A stretch of DNA of 64,000 bases from the NCBI GenBank assembly GCA_027422505.1, contig JAPQWV010000012.1:21364001-21428000 (forward strand). Reading direction: 5' to 3'. Source of the DNA: Craterostigma plantagineum. Lineage: Eukaryota > Streptophyta > Magnoliopsida > Lamiales > Linderniaceae. The position numbers were made by a program, and so were the translations under genes. The notes below the pieces were generated by a model that made no database searches, was not told the origin of the DNA, and worked only from the letters and a program-made list of their open reading frames with translations. This document shows positions 10,270 through 22,611 of this stretch, one piece after another; position 1 is the stretch's first letter; the number at the start of each line of letters is the position of its first letter.

Positions 10270-12044
10270 TTGGTTCGCAATTCAGCCTAATTTCGTGGGT
10301 GTATGTGAATTGAATCAAGAACTACGATCTTGAAGGTGATCGGATCGAAAAACAGAGAAAGAAAGCGAAAACAGAGAATCGATATGCGTGGTTCGGTCTC
10401 TACTTTCGACCTACTCCACGGACCAACCAAAGCTCTTTATTCCAAACCACAAATTGGGATTACAAGATGGTATCTTCCTCACCAATTCTCTAGTTTACAC
10501 CACTCGCTAATTCTCTCTCGTTTACAAAATATGATCGCTCTAAGACTGATCCTTCACCACTGCTAATCTGCTATTTATAAGAACTAGCAGCAGTTTTCTT
10601 TTAACCGTTACAGCAGCTTGCATTGCGCACTTGTACCACGTGCTTGAGCGAGTTGTACAGCGCACCTCTCTCTACTTACAAAAAACGTGAAACACGCTTC
10701 TATAAGTAAGCAGAACTAAGGCTTTTTAAATTAAATAATGCAGAAAATAATTAACAAAATAGGGTAGTTCGCATTTAATACCCGCGACGTCGCACCCATT
10801 AGGTGCGACGTCGCTACCATTAGGAGCGATGCTCCTTTTACCTGTTTTTTTGTGTTTTTATTTGAGTGGCCCCTTAGGGGCGACAACTTCTTCTTTTTTT
10901 TTTCTTTTTTTTTCTTTTACTTATTTTATATTTTATATTTATTAATAATATAATCCACCAAATCACTAAATCGTCGTTATTTCACGTGATTTACATTATA
11001 AAAATCAATAAACACATCTAATTTATTGTTTGTTTCACGGTGATTAAAATGATATGCATATCTTATATTTCTCGATATTCAAATATATTTTTTATTTTTA
11101 TGAATTAAAAAATAATTTCCAATATTCGAAAAATATAAGATATGAATATCATTTTAATAATCACATGAGTGTCGCCCCTCATCCAATTTCTATACGACCG
11201 TCGCTGGGGGGCGACGATCATTTCTAAATTACATGAAATAACGATGAGGGGCAACACTCATTTAAAATCGTGTGAAATAACGATGAGGGGTGACACTCAT
11301 TTAGAAATTGGATCAGGGGTGATGCTCATGTGATTTACATAATAAAAATCAATAAACGCATCTAATTTATTGTTTGTTTCGGGGCGATTAAAATGATATA
11401 CATATCTTAAATTTTTTGAACGTTGGAAATTATTTAATTTATTCCAATTTAAGTATTTTTTAATTCATAAAAATAAAAAATATATTTGAATATCGAAAAA
11501 TATAAGATATGCATATCATTTTAATCGTCGTGAAACAAACAATAAATTAGATGCGTTTATTGATTTTTATAATGTAAATCACGTGAAATAACGACGATTT
11601 AATGATTTGGTGGATTATATTATTAATAAATATAAAATAAGTAAAAGAAAAAAGAAAAAAAAAAGAAGTTGTCGCCCCTAGGGGGCGACTCAAATAAAAA
11701 CATAAAAAAAAAGGTAAAAGGAGCATCGCTCCTAATGGTAGCGACGTCGCACCTAATGGGTGCGACGTCGCGGATATTAAACGCGAACTACCCTATTTTG
11801 TTAATTATTTCAAAAACGATCCTATTTAATTAATTTTTTTTCTGCATTATTTAATTTAGAAAGCCCAGAACTAAATCCCAGCCGTGTGATGCACTCGTCA
11901 CTTTATCCGATGGCTCACAACGATTCAACTAATTTAACCGTTACAGAGATGAATTAATTCAGCTGAAGCTCAGATTCTTTCTTCAATACTTATTTACAGC
12001 AGCTCCGCTCAATCGCTCAAGATATGTGACTTTATTTCTCAACA
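9815..12044 (-). mobile_element. Truncated copia element (5' LTR plus gag), interrupted by a foldback element
   Basis: Read on the minus strand, the LTR starts TGTTGAGAAATAAAG at 12044, runs to about 10290 (less the foldback at 10721-11865) and is followed by the gag start. The leftmost part of gag abuts the promoter side of mini-CLASSY copy B. A related LTR end and gag start occur at the right edge of the window (63640-64000), sharing the gattgcgaacc-type junction. Only one LTR is present and no target duplication is clear. It separates array units B and C. Confidence 0.65.
10721..11865. mobile_element. Foldback element with about 400-bp inverted arms and 9-bp TSD
   Basis: The outer ends are inverted copies: ggctttttaaattaaataat on the left; the right end reads inward as ggctttctaaattaaataat. 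The arms stay complementary for roughly 400 bases (10721-11120 against 11460-11865), including the pair gcgacgtcgc...gcgacgtcgc and the gggcgac...cttctt blocks. The loop holds short repeats of a gatgaggggcgacactcat type. A perfect 9-bp duplication, cagaactaa, flanks it (10712-10720 and 11866-11874), the length used by Mutator-like elements. No coding capacity is seen, so it is non-autonomous. Confidence 0.85.
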
Positions 12045-12651
12045 AATGTTTACACTCATATTAATTAGGGTGCGTCAATAGGAAATATGGGTGCCAATAG
12101 AAGTATGCTTTGGATTAACCCCTACGCTAGTCAATTGAAGTATGTTCTCTCCTAAACCAATATTTAAGAGCGAGCAAATTAATTGAATGTGAAACTCTTT
12201 GGGGGCACAGGAGTTATATAATTAGGGTATATAAAGTATATGTGTGGATTTTCATTTCTTGAAAGTGTTGAAAACAAAACTGAATTTATTTAGTTATAAT
12301 ACATACCCCACAGTTACAATTATATTATGCAATTTACTCTCATATTTGCAAGAAAAAAGATTACTATATAAGATGTTTCTTATCATGGTCTAAAACTAAA
12401 ATTTTTACAGTAATACTTTTGTATGATTAAAGAAAGTAAATAAATTACTGGATGAATGTTGACCAAACCTTAAATTTTATGAAAACTTATCTATGATTAA
12501 GAAAGTAAATACAAACGGACTACTAAATCTCAAATTTTATTTCAATCCATGTCCAGAATGGTGATGATACATTGATAAGCCTTGTAAATGTCAATTTAAG
12601 AATGACATATATCCTAATGTATTCATCTATCGCTGCACCGATATACCTACT
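12045..12651. repeat. Spacer of array unit C, left part
   Basis: Array spacer resuming after the copia fragment. It matches 21061-21680 ahead of copy E, including a block with attagggtgcgtcaatagga. No gene seen. Confidence 0.6.
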
Positions 12652-13572
12652 CTAGCAGTGTCGTCGACGTTTTCTCTTCGGACTTCTGTAAGGTTTATCT
12701 GCCTCCATATCGGACAAAGAATTAAGATTGGGCGAACGAAAAGAAAATAGTAAAATCAAATGAGCTTTTCTTTTTCATATGAGGTTTTTTAATTACTCAC
12801 CCAATGAGGCATTATCTCTTTTGGCCCAAGCTCCACGTGATGGCAATGCTTGCATACCATCCCTTCATCGTCATACAATATTAGCTCGTGGGCCCCCCTA
12901 CGACATCGACCCGATTGAGTTTTCGGAGCTTCTTCGTCGACCTGATGCTACAGAGAAACAGATCTCCGCAGTTTTAGTGTCATAATTTCTCACGAAACTC
13001 TTTATTTTTTCACAATTTGTGCGCACAGATCAAGATGGGTATTGCTAAAGCTGGCGAGAGATCTTACTGCTGGCTCAGTGTGGTCGACTGGTTTCAGTTC
13101 CAACTCCACCACCGAGTGACGGTCAAAATCGGAAAATAACTCTTTCATCTCCCTTTCAAAATCCGTCATCCCGGGCTCTTTCGGAGTTTCTCCGAGTGTG
13201 AATTTCAACGGGAGAGTAGTGGGCGTAATTTCTTCATCGGTTCTTTTCCTCTTGTTATGGTTATCTGAATTCTGCGTTCAGAGATAAAATTATGATTTGT
13301 AACTTGGAGGGTCTACATAGGTCGAAGCAAAAGAACGCACTTGATAACAAAATCATCAAAATGTTCCGCCGTAGCGTCTACGGAGACATAGCGCAAATAG
13401 CGTGTGATGATTGAGTAATGTTAAAAATTTGTGCTCTCTTAACACTTTCTAACCAACAACACATTATTAAAAGTCTTTATAAATTGGAAAAGTAATTAAA
13501 ATGAACAACCAACAAGCAAGAACAATGTTGTTAAGAATAAACATTTCAATTACCAAAGAAAGTAATTACCAT
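12652..13572 (-). CDS. Mini-CLASSY protein, copy C (132 aa, helicase-less)
   Basis: Four exons read through: 13570-13572 (ATG), 13068-13271, 12801-12941 and 12652-12702. Donors are GTAATT, GTAAGA and GTGAGT, all phase 0, and exon lengths equal those of copy A. Exon 2 encodes LPLKFTLGETPKEPG and TDFEREMKELFSDFDR. Exon 3 encodes the module C-R-R-G-A-H-E-L-I-L, VCKHC and ELGPKEIMPHW. Exon 4 needs the AG in tatggag as acceptor (copy A has tatgcag at this place) and then gives ADKPYRS, a tail KRKRRRHC and a stop, with no helicase. Compared with copy A there are many amino-acid changes but no stop or frameshift. The TATA box is at 13714-13721. The unusual acceptor is the weakest point of the model; the function is inferred as for copy A. 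Confidence 0.68.
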
Positions 13573-14911
13573 TTTCCACGTCTTCTTTGGTGTATTGATT
13601 TAGCCGACTATTGAGTGCAACAATTGAGTGCAACGGTGATAATGGTGAACTTAGTTCCGTGATTATGGAACGAATTTAGATTTGTTGGTGTTGAGGAGAA
13701 GATTCATGAACGATATTTATAGTACAATTATTAAGGTCGAGCTTATAAAAGTTGAGTTTGATTATATATGGTAGTAAAAATAATTGTTTACTTGAATATT
13801 ATAGCCTGAAAATTTTAATAGCTACATTTTGACTAAATTTTATACTTAAAATCTGAATTAATCAGAAGGAAAAGATTTTTTTACTTTCATATTTTTGTTT
13901 TTTCAAATTACTCCAATACATTAGACTAATTTATCCAACTTGTAGTTTTTTTGGTAACAAAGTTATTTGATTGAAAAAGAAAGTGATAAATTACCTGATG
14001 GACGTTGACCAAATAATGTTAAATTTTATTATTTATTCATGCCTAAAGAAAGTAAATAAATCAATTGATATAAATGGACTTTGACTAATTAACTCTATGT
14101 ACCAATTAATATCGTTAATGGATTGGTTGTCATGGTTAAGCTAAAGTCAATTGGAGTGTTCACTCCTAATTAAAGTTTAAGAGCTAATAATTTAATTGAA
14201 TATAAAAATCTTTGGGGACACAAAGGAGTGACATAGTTAGGGTATATAAGTGTGTGGATTTTCATTTCTTGAAAGAGTTGAAGACAAAACCAAATCTATT
14301 AATTTTTTAATACATATACCTCAAAGTTACAATTATATTATGCAAATTTATTCTCGTATTTGCAATTAAAGTTCCTTAGAATCCTTAACCAATTCCCCTT
14401 CATTACTCTGAAATAAAAAAGTAATAATAAATCAAACTTAAAAAGAGAAAAGAAAAACCATCAATTCATCTTGATCATCAACACGTATGCATCATATGTA
14501 TATGATATATTATCAATAAAATGCAAAATAAGTCACTATGTGGACTAAGAGCACCTCCGACGGAGACATAAAATCCAAAAAGTAAACTAAAACTATTCGA
14601 AGTGAAAACTCAAAATGAGATTTCATCTTCTCTCATGTTTTAAATTCAAATATTGTTTGGAAATGAGATTTTCCTAAAATTTCAATGTTTTAAAAGTTAC
14701 AATTACCAGTAAAGTTACAATTACCAGTTTATTTGTCTTAATTATGAAAGTGACCCAAAAATACAATATATATATAGGAATTTGAGTTATTCATAAACAT
14801 ATTTTAATATTTTTATATGAAAAATATTGAGTTTATATTAATTTTTATATGACTAAAGAAAGTGAATAAATTACTCGATGGACGTTGATCAAATCTTAAA
14901 AATTTTATGAA
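13573..14911. repeat. Leader, promoter and spacer after copy C
   Basis: Holds the leader and TATA box (13714-13721) of copy C and then array spacer: a cacgtatgcatcatatg block near 14480 and the aagtcac-to-gtggacta site (14530-14545), which shows the empty form of the hAT insertion site at 3415. It ends at the target site of the 14921 MULE. No gene seen. Confidence 0.6.
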
Positions 14912-15659
14912 AAATATTTAGGGGCAACCTCAACTAAATCCCCCTTCTTTAACTTTCTATCAACTAACTCCCCGTTTCATTTTATTTCTTACTAAACTCC
15001 CTTATTCAAAACAATCTTACACATCACTACCTACTTACCCGAGTCGACGATTTTAGCCCTCAATTATTACTTTTTAAATCATTTCTTTCCCAAATCAACA
15101 CTCACGTAGCTTTTAATTTCAAGCCTCATCTCCCAACTAGAAAGCTCCCGCCGCGCGACAGAAAAGCCTCTGCCCGGACCGAAAAGCTCCGAGCTTGCCT
15201 AACTCACCGTGGGTTTCTCGGTCCAGGTAAGGTGAGGTACGTTTTTGTTGTTTTTTTCACTGTGGGTTACCCTTCGAGCTTCTTGACCTCGAGCTAACGA
15301 AATTAAGTTAGAGAACACTCTGATGAGGTGTACAATGAATGTTTGTGGTAGTAGCATGGACATAAATTGGGTATCAGGTTGTGGGTGTCGCGATTTGGGT
15401 GTCGAGCCGTGGGTGTTGCGATTTGGGTGTTGAAGTGTCAAAACCTGAGTTCTTCTCCTGTTTTCTACTGTTAGCATACTGTGGGTGTCAAGAAAGGTTA
15501 GTATTTGCTTAAGATATGGCTAATTTATCTGTTAAAGCAATTTATTATATGCAGTACCAAAGTATATTGAATTACAATACCCGCATTTCTTTTATGAAGT
15601 ACCTTTTGAAGGTTTCTAGCAGTATCATATGGTAATGGTTTGTTATTTTTACTTTTAAC

Positions 15660-18600
15660 AGGTAACATAATACGAAGATATGTTGTCTACGAATGTCTCT
15701 GATGGGCTCACGTTGTTCGCATGTGTGGAATATAAGAAGAGCACATATTTATTGTTTGACCAATGAAACGATATGTTATGGAGCATTCTTTTTGTTGGTA
15801 TGCTGCCGATATGTTATCACACATTCTTACGACAATATGTTTTTTATATGATGTTGGTGAATAAATTATATTAATATTGTCGATATGTTCGATATTGATA
15901 TTGTTGGTGGATGAATCATATTAAAATTATAGATATATTGATATCAATACTATTGTTGGATGAATAATATTAATACTGATGTCGTACTATTGATGGTGTT
16001 CCAATAAAATTGTTTGTTGGAATTTGTAATGCCTTATTTGCACAATAATCTACGTGTTTTCGATAATTAAAAATGTGGTACGCAAAAGATACTACAAGTA
16101 ATCTACTCATGGTACTACATTATCATACACTATGGTACTATAAACATCTATATATGGTACTGCAAACATCTGTATATTGATACTAGAAATCAGGTAAGAG
16201 TTTTCGACGTCATTAGAATATTTTTGGTCAGTGACTATGTTACCATAGTTATAGGTATTAAATTTGATCATTTGATATACATATTGGTGGGTAAATATTT
16301 TGGAAGTTCTCATGCCTTATTTGCACAATAATCTACGTGTCGATAATTAAAAGCGTGGTACGAAAAAGATATTACAAGTAACATATGCATGGTACTACAC
16401 TAGCATACGTTACGGTACTACGAACATGTATATATTGGTACTACAAATATCTGTATATTGGTACTACAAATTAGGATAAGACTTTCGATGTCCTTCGAAT
16501 TATTTTTGGTCACTGACTATCTTACCATATTTATAGGTATTATATTGATCATTTGATATCAATATTAGTGGGTATGTCGAAGGTACTACAAACAATCTAC
16601 GAATGAAACTACAATAGCATAACTTGTAATACTACAGAAGTACATGTATAGGTACTGCAAACGTGTTTATATTGGTACCGAAAATTAGTTTTGGCGTATT
16701 TCGATGCCGTTCGCCGGGTACATAAGAGATACTACAAACAACCTACGATGGAACTGTAGCATATGTCATGGTACTGCATGAGTCAATATATAGGTACTAC
16801 AAAAGTGTTTATCTTGGTACCACAAATTAGAGGGCATATTTCGACGTCGTTCGGGTTATTTTATGGTCCGTGAGTACGTTACCATGGTTAAATGTACTAA
16901 GTTGATCATTTGGTATCATAATTGGCGGGTTAACATTTACAATCAAGGATTATTACATCAAAAAGAGCAACTTCCTTTCCACTTAATATGATAATAGTAA
17001 GAACATCTTACTACATAGCCAAGATTTTTGATCTATTGGAAGTTAGTGTTTATGTTCTACGTTACCATGTGTTTAATTTTTATTATGTGCCGTATTTTGA
17101 AAGTTCTCATGTCTTATTTGCACAATAATCTACGTGTTTTCTTCAAACGAATGGTAAGGCAAAGGTCAACCTACGGATAGTACTACAATATCATAAGTTA
17201 TGGTACTACAAAGTTCCACATATATGTACTGCAAACGTGTTTATATTGGTACCACAAATTAGTGTTGGCGTATTTCGACGCAGTTCGCCCGGTACATAAA
17301 AAACAACCTACGGATGGTACTGCAATAGCATATGTCATGGTACTGCAGGAGTCCACATAAAGGTACTACAAAAGTGTTTATCTTGGTACCGCAAATTAGA
17401 GGGCGTATTTTGACGTCGTTCGGGTTATTATTGGGTCCGTGAGTACGTTGCCATGGTTTAATATACTAAGTTGATCAATTGTATCATTATTCGTGGGTTA
17501 ACATTTACAATCAAGGACTATTACATCAAAATGACCAACTTTCTTTCCACTTAATATGATAATAGCAAGAACATCTTACTATATAGTTAAGATTTTTGAT
17601 CTATTGGAAGTTAGTGTTTATGTTCTACGTTACCGTGTGTTTAATTTTTATTATGTGGGGTAATTTGGAAGTTCTCATGTCTTATTTGCACAATAACCTA
17701 CGTGTTTTCGACAATCAAATGATAAGGCGAAGGTACTAGAAAAACCTACGGACGGTACTACAATAGCATAAGTTATAGTACTACAAAGTTCCACTTATAA
17801 GTACTGCAAACGTGTTTATATTGGTACCACAAAATAGTTTTGGCGTATTTAGACGTGGTTCGCCAGTACATAAAAGATACTACAAAACCTACGGATGGTA
17901 CCGCAATAGCATACGTCATGGTACTACAGGTGTCCATATATAGGTACTACGAAAGTGTTTATATTGGTACCACAAAACTAGAGGGCGTATTTTGACGTCG
18001 TTCGGGTTTAATATTTGTTATTTGCCGCGTTATGTAAGCTCTCAGGCCTTAATTGCTCAAGAATCTACGTGTTTTCGACAATCAAACGGAAGGTACAACG
18101 AAGGTTCTAAAACAACCTACGGATGGTACAATAGCATAAGTTATAGTACTGCAAAGTTCCATATACAGGTACTGCAAATGTGTTTGTATTGGTACCACAA
18201 ATTAGTTTTGGCTATTTCGACGCCGTTCGCCCGGTACATAAAAAGATACTACAAACAACCTACGGATGGTACTGTAATAGCATATGTTATGGTACTGCAA
18301 AAGTCCATATATAGGTACTGCAAGAGTGTTTATATTGGTACCACAAATTAGAGGGCGTATTTCGACGCCGTACGGGTTATTTTTTGGTCTGTGAGTACGT
18401 TACCATGGTTAAATATACTAAGCTGATCATTTGATATCAAAATTGGCGGGTTAACATTAGAATCAAGGATTATTACGTTCGCCGGGTACGTAAAAGAAAC
18501 TACAAAGAACCTACGGATGGTACTACAATAAGGAAACCAATTGTGCTGCAAATCTAGCAATATTGGTACTACATAGTTGTTTGTTTAGGTACTACAAAAA
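15660..18600. repeat. Satellite-like tandem array inside the MULE
   Basis: Degenerate repeats of roughly 150 bases carry in order: a tggtactacaatagcata block, a catatataggtactgcaaa block, a gtgtttatattggtaccaca block and a gcgtatttcgacgccgttcg block. They are grouped into larger modules that each begin with ttatttgcacaataatctac (near 16040, 16317, 17112, 17680 and 18043). Many units contain the dyad tggtacc. No coding sequence is seen. Confidence 0.8.
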
Positions 18601-18676
18601 TACCTGGAACAAAAACATAAAAAAAGTCACAAAACTAAGACGATCAATAACGTATCAGTATCAAAATAGATAAATA

Positions 18677-18895
18677 TCACTCAAATAAGTGAAGCATGCA
18701 ACTAAGACCGTCTGTAAATATCGTGGCAAGCACGAAGCCATGATAGAATTTGACGTTAACTTCGTCACGATACCTCCCACGAGCCACCGGTCCAACGATG
18801 TATTGATATATGGACATTGCAGTATGTATGCCGCGATCCACGCCCTCTGGATTCTGCTCCCTCGTCGACTTCAGTGCCATTTCTATATGAGACAA
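18677..18895 (-). CDS. Small ORF in the MULE (72 aa), possibly captured
   Basis: An ATG frame of 72 codons begins MSHIEMALKSTREQ and ends CMLHLFE. I do not recognise it. Base composition here is less AT-rich than in the surrounding satellite, which fits a fragment captured from a host gene, but a chance ORF is also possible. It lies between the satellite array and the right terminal region. Confidence 0.25.
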   Translation of the reverse strand: MSHIEMALKSTREQNPEGVDRGIHTAMSIYQYIVGPVARGRYRDEVNVKFYHGFVLATIFTDGLSCMLHLFE

Positions 18896-19803
18896 AAATT
18901 AGATAATCAATTAATGAATTTACGAGACCATTAATTATGTAATGTGGTACCAAAAAACATATACAAACAGTACCAATTCACAAATGTACCCAAAAACAAC
19001 AAAGACTCTACCAAGACCGACACAAATAAAGTACCTTTACTTTGAACAGGGAAATAGTAACAAACCCTAATTTGAACGATACTAAAACCCCAATTCAAAA
19101 AAAGAAAGAATTAAACCCCAATTTTCGCCATAAACGCCAAATTTGAGCCGTAATAAAATAATTAAGCATAACCCGACATGGAATCCTTCAAGAAATGCAA
19201 CTATTGAAGCCCTAATCTCTGAAAACCACAAATACCACAAAAATCGAAAAATTAAAAAGGAAGCTTACTGGGAGTATTTCGTCAGTTGTATCGGGGGTGG
19301 CTCAGCTCAATGTTCTTGTTTTGGGGGCAATAGGCTTTAGGGGCAGAGGTTTGCCTTGAGAATGGGCCGTTTTCCTCTGCAATTCTCTTGTTCTCCCCCA
19401 ATTTTTGAAACCAAAAGTCGAATAATGGGGTAAATCGATTGTATTAAATTCGCTTGCTTATATTGGAATGTTTATGTTTTACATGGGTATAATTGTCCAT
19501 TAGGGAGTTATGTGATATAAGAGTTTGAAAGGGGGAGTTTGATGATAAATGCAATGGAAGGGAGAGTTAGTTGATGGAGAATTAGGGGTATGGGGATTTA
19601 TGTGTAGATTTGCCAAATATTTATCTATGATTAAGAAAGTAAATACAAATGGATTTTTTCCTAAATCTCAAAATTTATTTCAATCAATATCCATATGGAT
19701 AATGATACATTGATAAGCCTTGTAAATGTCAATTGAAGAATGTTTTATCCTAACGTATTCTTCTGCTTCTGACCCAATAAGTGCTGTTGTAGTAGTGTTG
19801 TCG

Positions 19804-20657
19804 TCATTTTCTCTTTGGACCTTCGTAGGGTTTATCGGCCTGCATATCAAACAAAGAACTATGATTGCGCGAACGGGAAAATAGTAAAATAAAAAATGCA
19901 CCTTTTTGTACGACATTTATTTACTCACCCACGGAGGCATTATCTCGTTTGGCCCGAGCTCAACATGATTGCAGTACTGGCAAACTAACCCTTCATTGTC
20001 CCTCAATATCGGCTCGTGGGCCCCTACACGACACTGACCCGATTGAGTTTTCGGAGATTCTTCGTCGACCTTATGCAGAGAATCGCGAGATTACTAATAT
20101 CCCTGCATTTTGCGCAAATTAAAATGGGTATTAATAAAGGTGATGAGAGATCTTACCATTGAATCAGTGCGGTCGACTGGTTTCTGTCCAGACTCCTCCC
20201 CCAATAACGGTCAAAATCGAAAATAAATCTTTCATCTCCCTTTTGAAATCCGTCAACTTTGGCTCTTGGGGCTTCTTCGAGCGTGAGCTTCAAAGGGAGA
20301 GTCGTGGGCGTGTCTTCCTCATCTCTGTTCCTCTTGTTCTGATATTCCGACTTTTGCGTTGAGAGATACAACCATGATTTTTACGTTGGAGGGTCGAAAA
20401 ATGCTTAAATCGAAACAAACAAAAAAGCGGCATTTGATAACAAAATCCTCAAAATGTCCTCCATAACGAAATGTTAACGGGGATGTTGCGCGAATAGCGT
20501 GTGATGATTGATTAATATTAAAAAATTGTGCCCTATTATTACTTTATTACCATTGGAAAAGAATTAAAATGAACAAGCTAGCTACAAGAAAGAACAATGT
20601 TGTTAAGAATAAACATTTTCAATTACAAAAGAAACATACTTACAAAGTAATTACCAT
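19804..20657 (-). pseudogene. Mini-CLASSY copy D (b-type), broken
   Basis: Same layout as copy A, with the ATG at 20655-20657 beside a GTAATT donor. Exon 2 opens SEYQNKRNRDEEDTPTTLPL but shifts frame after the EEAPR region, so the TDFxREMKDLF helix is read in another frame. Exon 3 is open: C-R-V-G-A-H-E-P, VCQYC and ELGPNEIMPPW, with two changes (L to P, K to N) at otherwise constant positions. The final exon opens ADKPYEGPKRK and stops. It resembles copies 0 and B in its introns and leader. Confidence 0.75.
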
Positions 20658-21683
20658 TTCCTACTGAGTACAACAATGATAATGGTAGTAATATAATTGT
20701 CATAGTCAAGATTACTTATTGACGGAAAAATTTAATAGCTAGGTTTTGAGTACATTTTATACTTCAATCTGAGTTAATCAGAAGGGAAAAATTGTATCTA
20801 CTTTCACATTTCTGTTTTTCCAAATTATTAGTCAAAATACGTTTGACAAAATTTTATCCAGCTAGTTTGAATTATGCAAAATTTCTAATTAAATACTATT
20901 TTTATTTCAAAGTTAAAATATAAATTAAATACTTATTAACATTACAATTGTCATTTTAACGGGCAAGTATTTATTTAGTGCTACTTTACATATTAATTAA
21001 ATTATTAACATCAAAACTCCATTTTTCCTTTTTAGATGGTGTATAATTGGTAATAATTAATCTTTGCACTCATATTAATTAGGGTGCGTCAATAGGAAAG
21101 ATGTGGGTGCCAATAAAAAGTATGTTCATTAATGGATTGATTTTCATGCTTTGGATTAACCCATACGCTAGTCAATTGAAGTATGTTCTCTACTAATATT
21201 TAAGATCGAGCAAATTAATTGAATGTAAAAATCTTTGGGCCACATGAGTCACATAGTTATGGTATACAAAGTATATGTGTGTGGATTTTCATTTCTTGAA
21301 AGTGTTGAAAACAAAACTGAATTTATTTATTTGTAATACATACCCCAGAGTTACAATTATATTATGCAATTTACTCTCGTATTTGCAATAAAAAAGAGTA
21401 CTATATAAGATGTTTCTTACCATGGTCTAAAACTAAAATTTTTACAGTAATACTTTGTATGATTAAAGAAAGTAAATAAATTACTGGATGAATGTTAAAA
21501 TCTTAAATTTTATGAAAACATTATCTATGATTAAGAAAGTAAATACAAATGGACTTCAGACTAAATCTCAAATTTTGTTTCAATCAATGTCCAGATTGGT
21601 GATGGTACATTTATAAGCCTTGTAAATGTCAATTTAAGAATGATATCCTAAAGTATTCATCTGTTGCCGCACCGATATGCCTA
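20658..21683. repeat. Spacer between copies D and E
   Basis: AT-rich spacer. 21061-21680 matches the spacer before copy C; 20860-21050 has no counterpart that I see in the other spacers. No gene seen. Confidence 0.55.
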
Positions 21684-22611
21684 CTATAGCAGTGTTGTCG
21701 ACGTCTTCTCTTTGGAACTCTGTAAGGTTTATCTGCCTGCATATCGGACAAAGAATTAAGATTGGGCGAACGAAAAGAAAATAGTAAAAATGCGTCTTTC
21801 TTTTTCGTACGACGTTTTTTAATTACTCACCCAAGGAGGCATAATCTCTTTTGGCCCGAGCTCCACGTGATTATAGTGCTTGCATACCATCCCTTCATCG
21901 TCATACAATATTAGCTCGGGGCCCCCCTACGACATCGGCCCGATTGTGTTTTCAGAGCTTCTTCATCGACATGTTGCTGCACAGAAACAGATCTATGCAG
22001 TTAGTGTCATAATTTTTCGCAACATTCTTTATTTTCGCAATTTTGCGCGCAGATCAAAACGGGTATTGCTAAAGGTGGCGAGAGATCTTACCGCTGGCTC
22101 AGTGTGGTCGACTGGTTTCAGTTCCAACTCCTCCGCCCAGTAGCGGTCAAAATCGGAAAATAAATCGTCCCGTCATGTCGGGCTCTTTTGGAGTTTCTCC
22201 GAGCGTGAATTTCAATGGGATAGTGGGCGTAATTTCTTCATCGGTTAATTTCCCCTTGTTATGATTATCTGAATTCTGCGTTCAGAGATAAAAACATGAT
22301 TTGTAACTTTGAGGGTCGAAATATACATAGGTCGAAGCAAAAGAATGCACTTGATAACAAAATCATCAAAGCGAATGTCTACGGGTATATAATGCAAATA
22401 GCGTGTGGTGATTTGAGTAATATTAAAAATTTGTGCCCTTTTGACACTTTCTAACCAACAACACATTTTAATTACCATATGTATTATATTAGTTATTAAA
22501 AGTCTTTATAAATTGGCAAAATAAGTAAAATGAACAACCAACGGGCAAGAACAATGTTGTTAAGAATAAACGTTTCAATTACAACAAAAAATGCTATAAA
22601 GCAATTACCAT
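21684..22611 (-). pseudogene. Mini-CLASSY copy E (a-type), broken
   Basis: An a-type unit most like copies A and C, with the ATG at 22609-22611 and TATA at 22740-22747. Exon 2 has lost about 20 bases covering the TDFEREM helix. Exon 3 has a deletion within the GAHEL segment that brings in a stop, and the second cysteine pair has become CKHY. These changes remove the module. Confidence 0.75.

Larger units (their letters stand above)
14921..19614. mobile_element. MULE-like element (4.69 kb) with satellite-filled interior and 9-bp TSD
   Basis: A perfect 9-bp duplication, aaatattta, flanks it (14912-14920 and 19615-19623), and the array spacer continues across the site as at 8650. The ends are imperfect inverted repeats about 100 bases long: ggggcaacctcaactaaatc on the left; the right end reads inward as ggcaaatctacacataaatc, and both continue with an atcaactaactc block. 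Nine-base duplications are the Mutator superfamily hallmark. No transposase is recognisable; the interior is mostly tandem repeats plus one small ORF (18677-18895), so it is non-autonomous or a gene-capturing MULE. Confidence 0.82.

Noticed and set aside
15660..18600. CRISPR-like or centromeric array
   Set aside because: The repeats are degenerate, without unique spacers, and are bounded by MULE ends with a target duplication. This is plant nuclear DNA.
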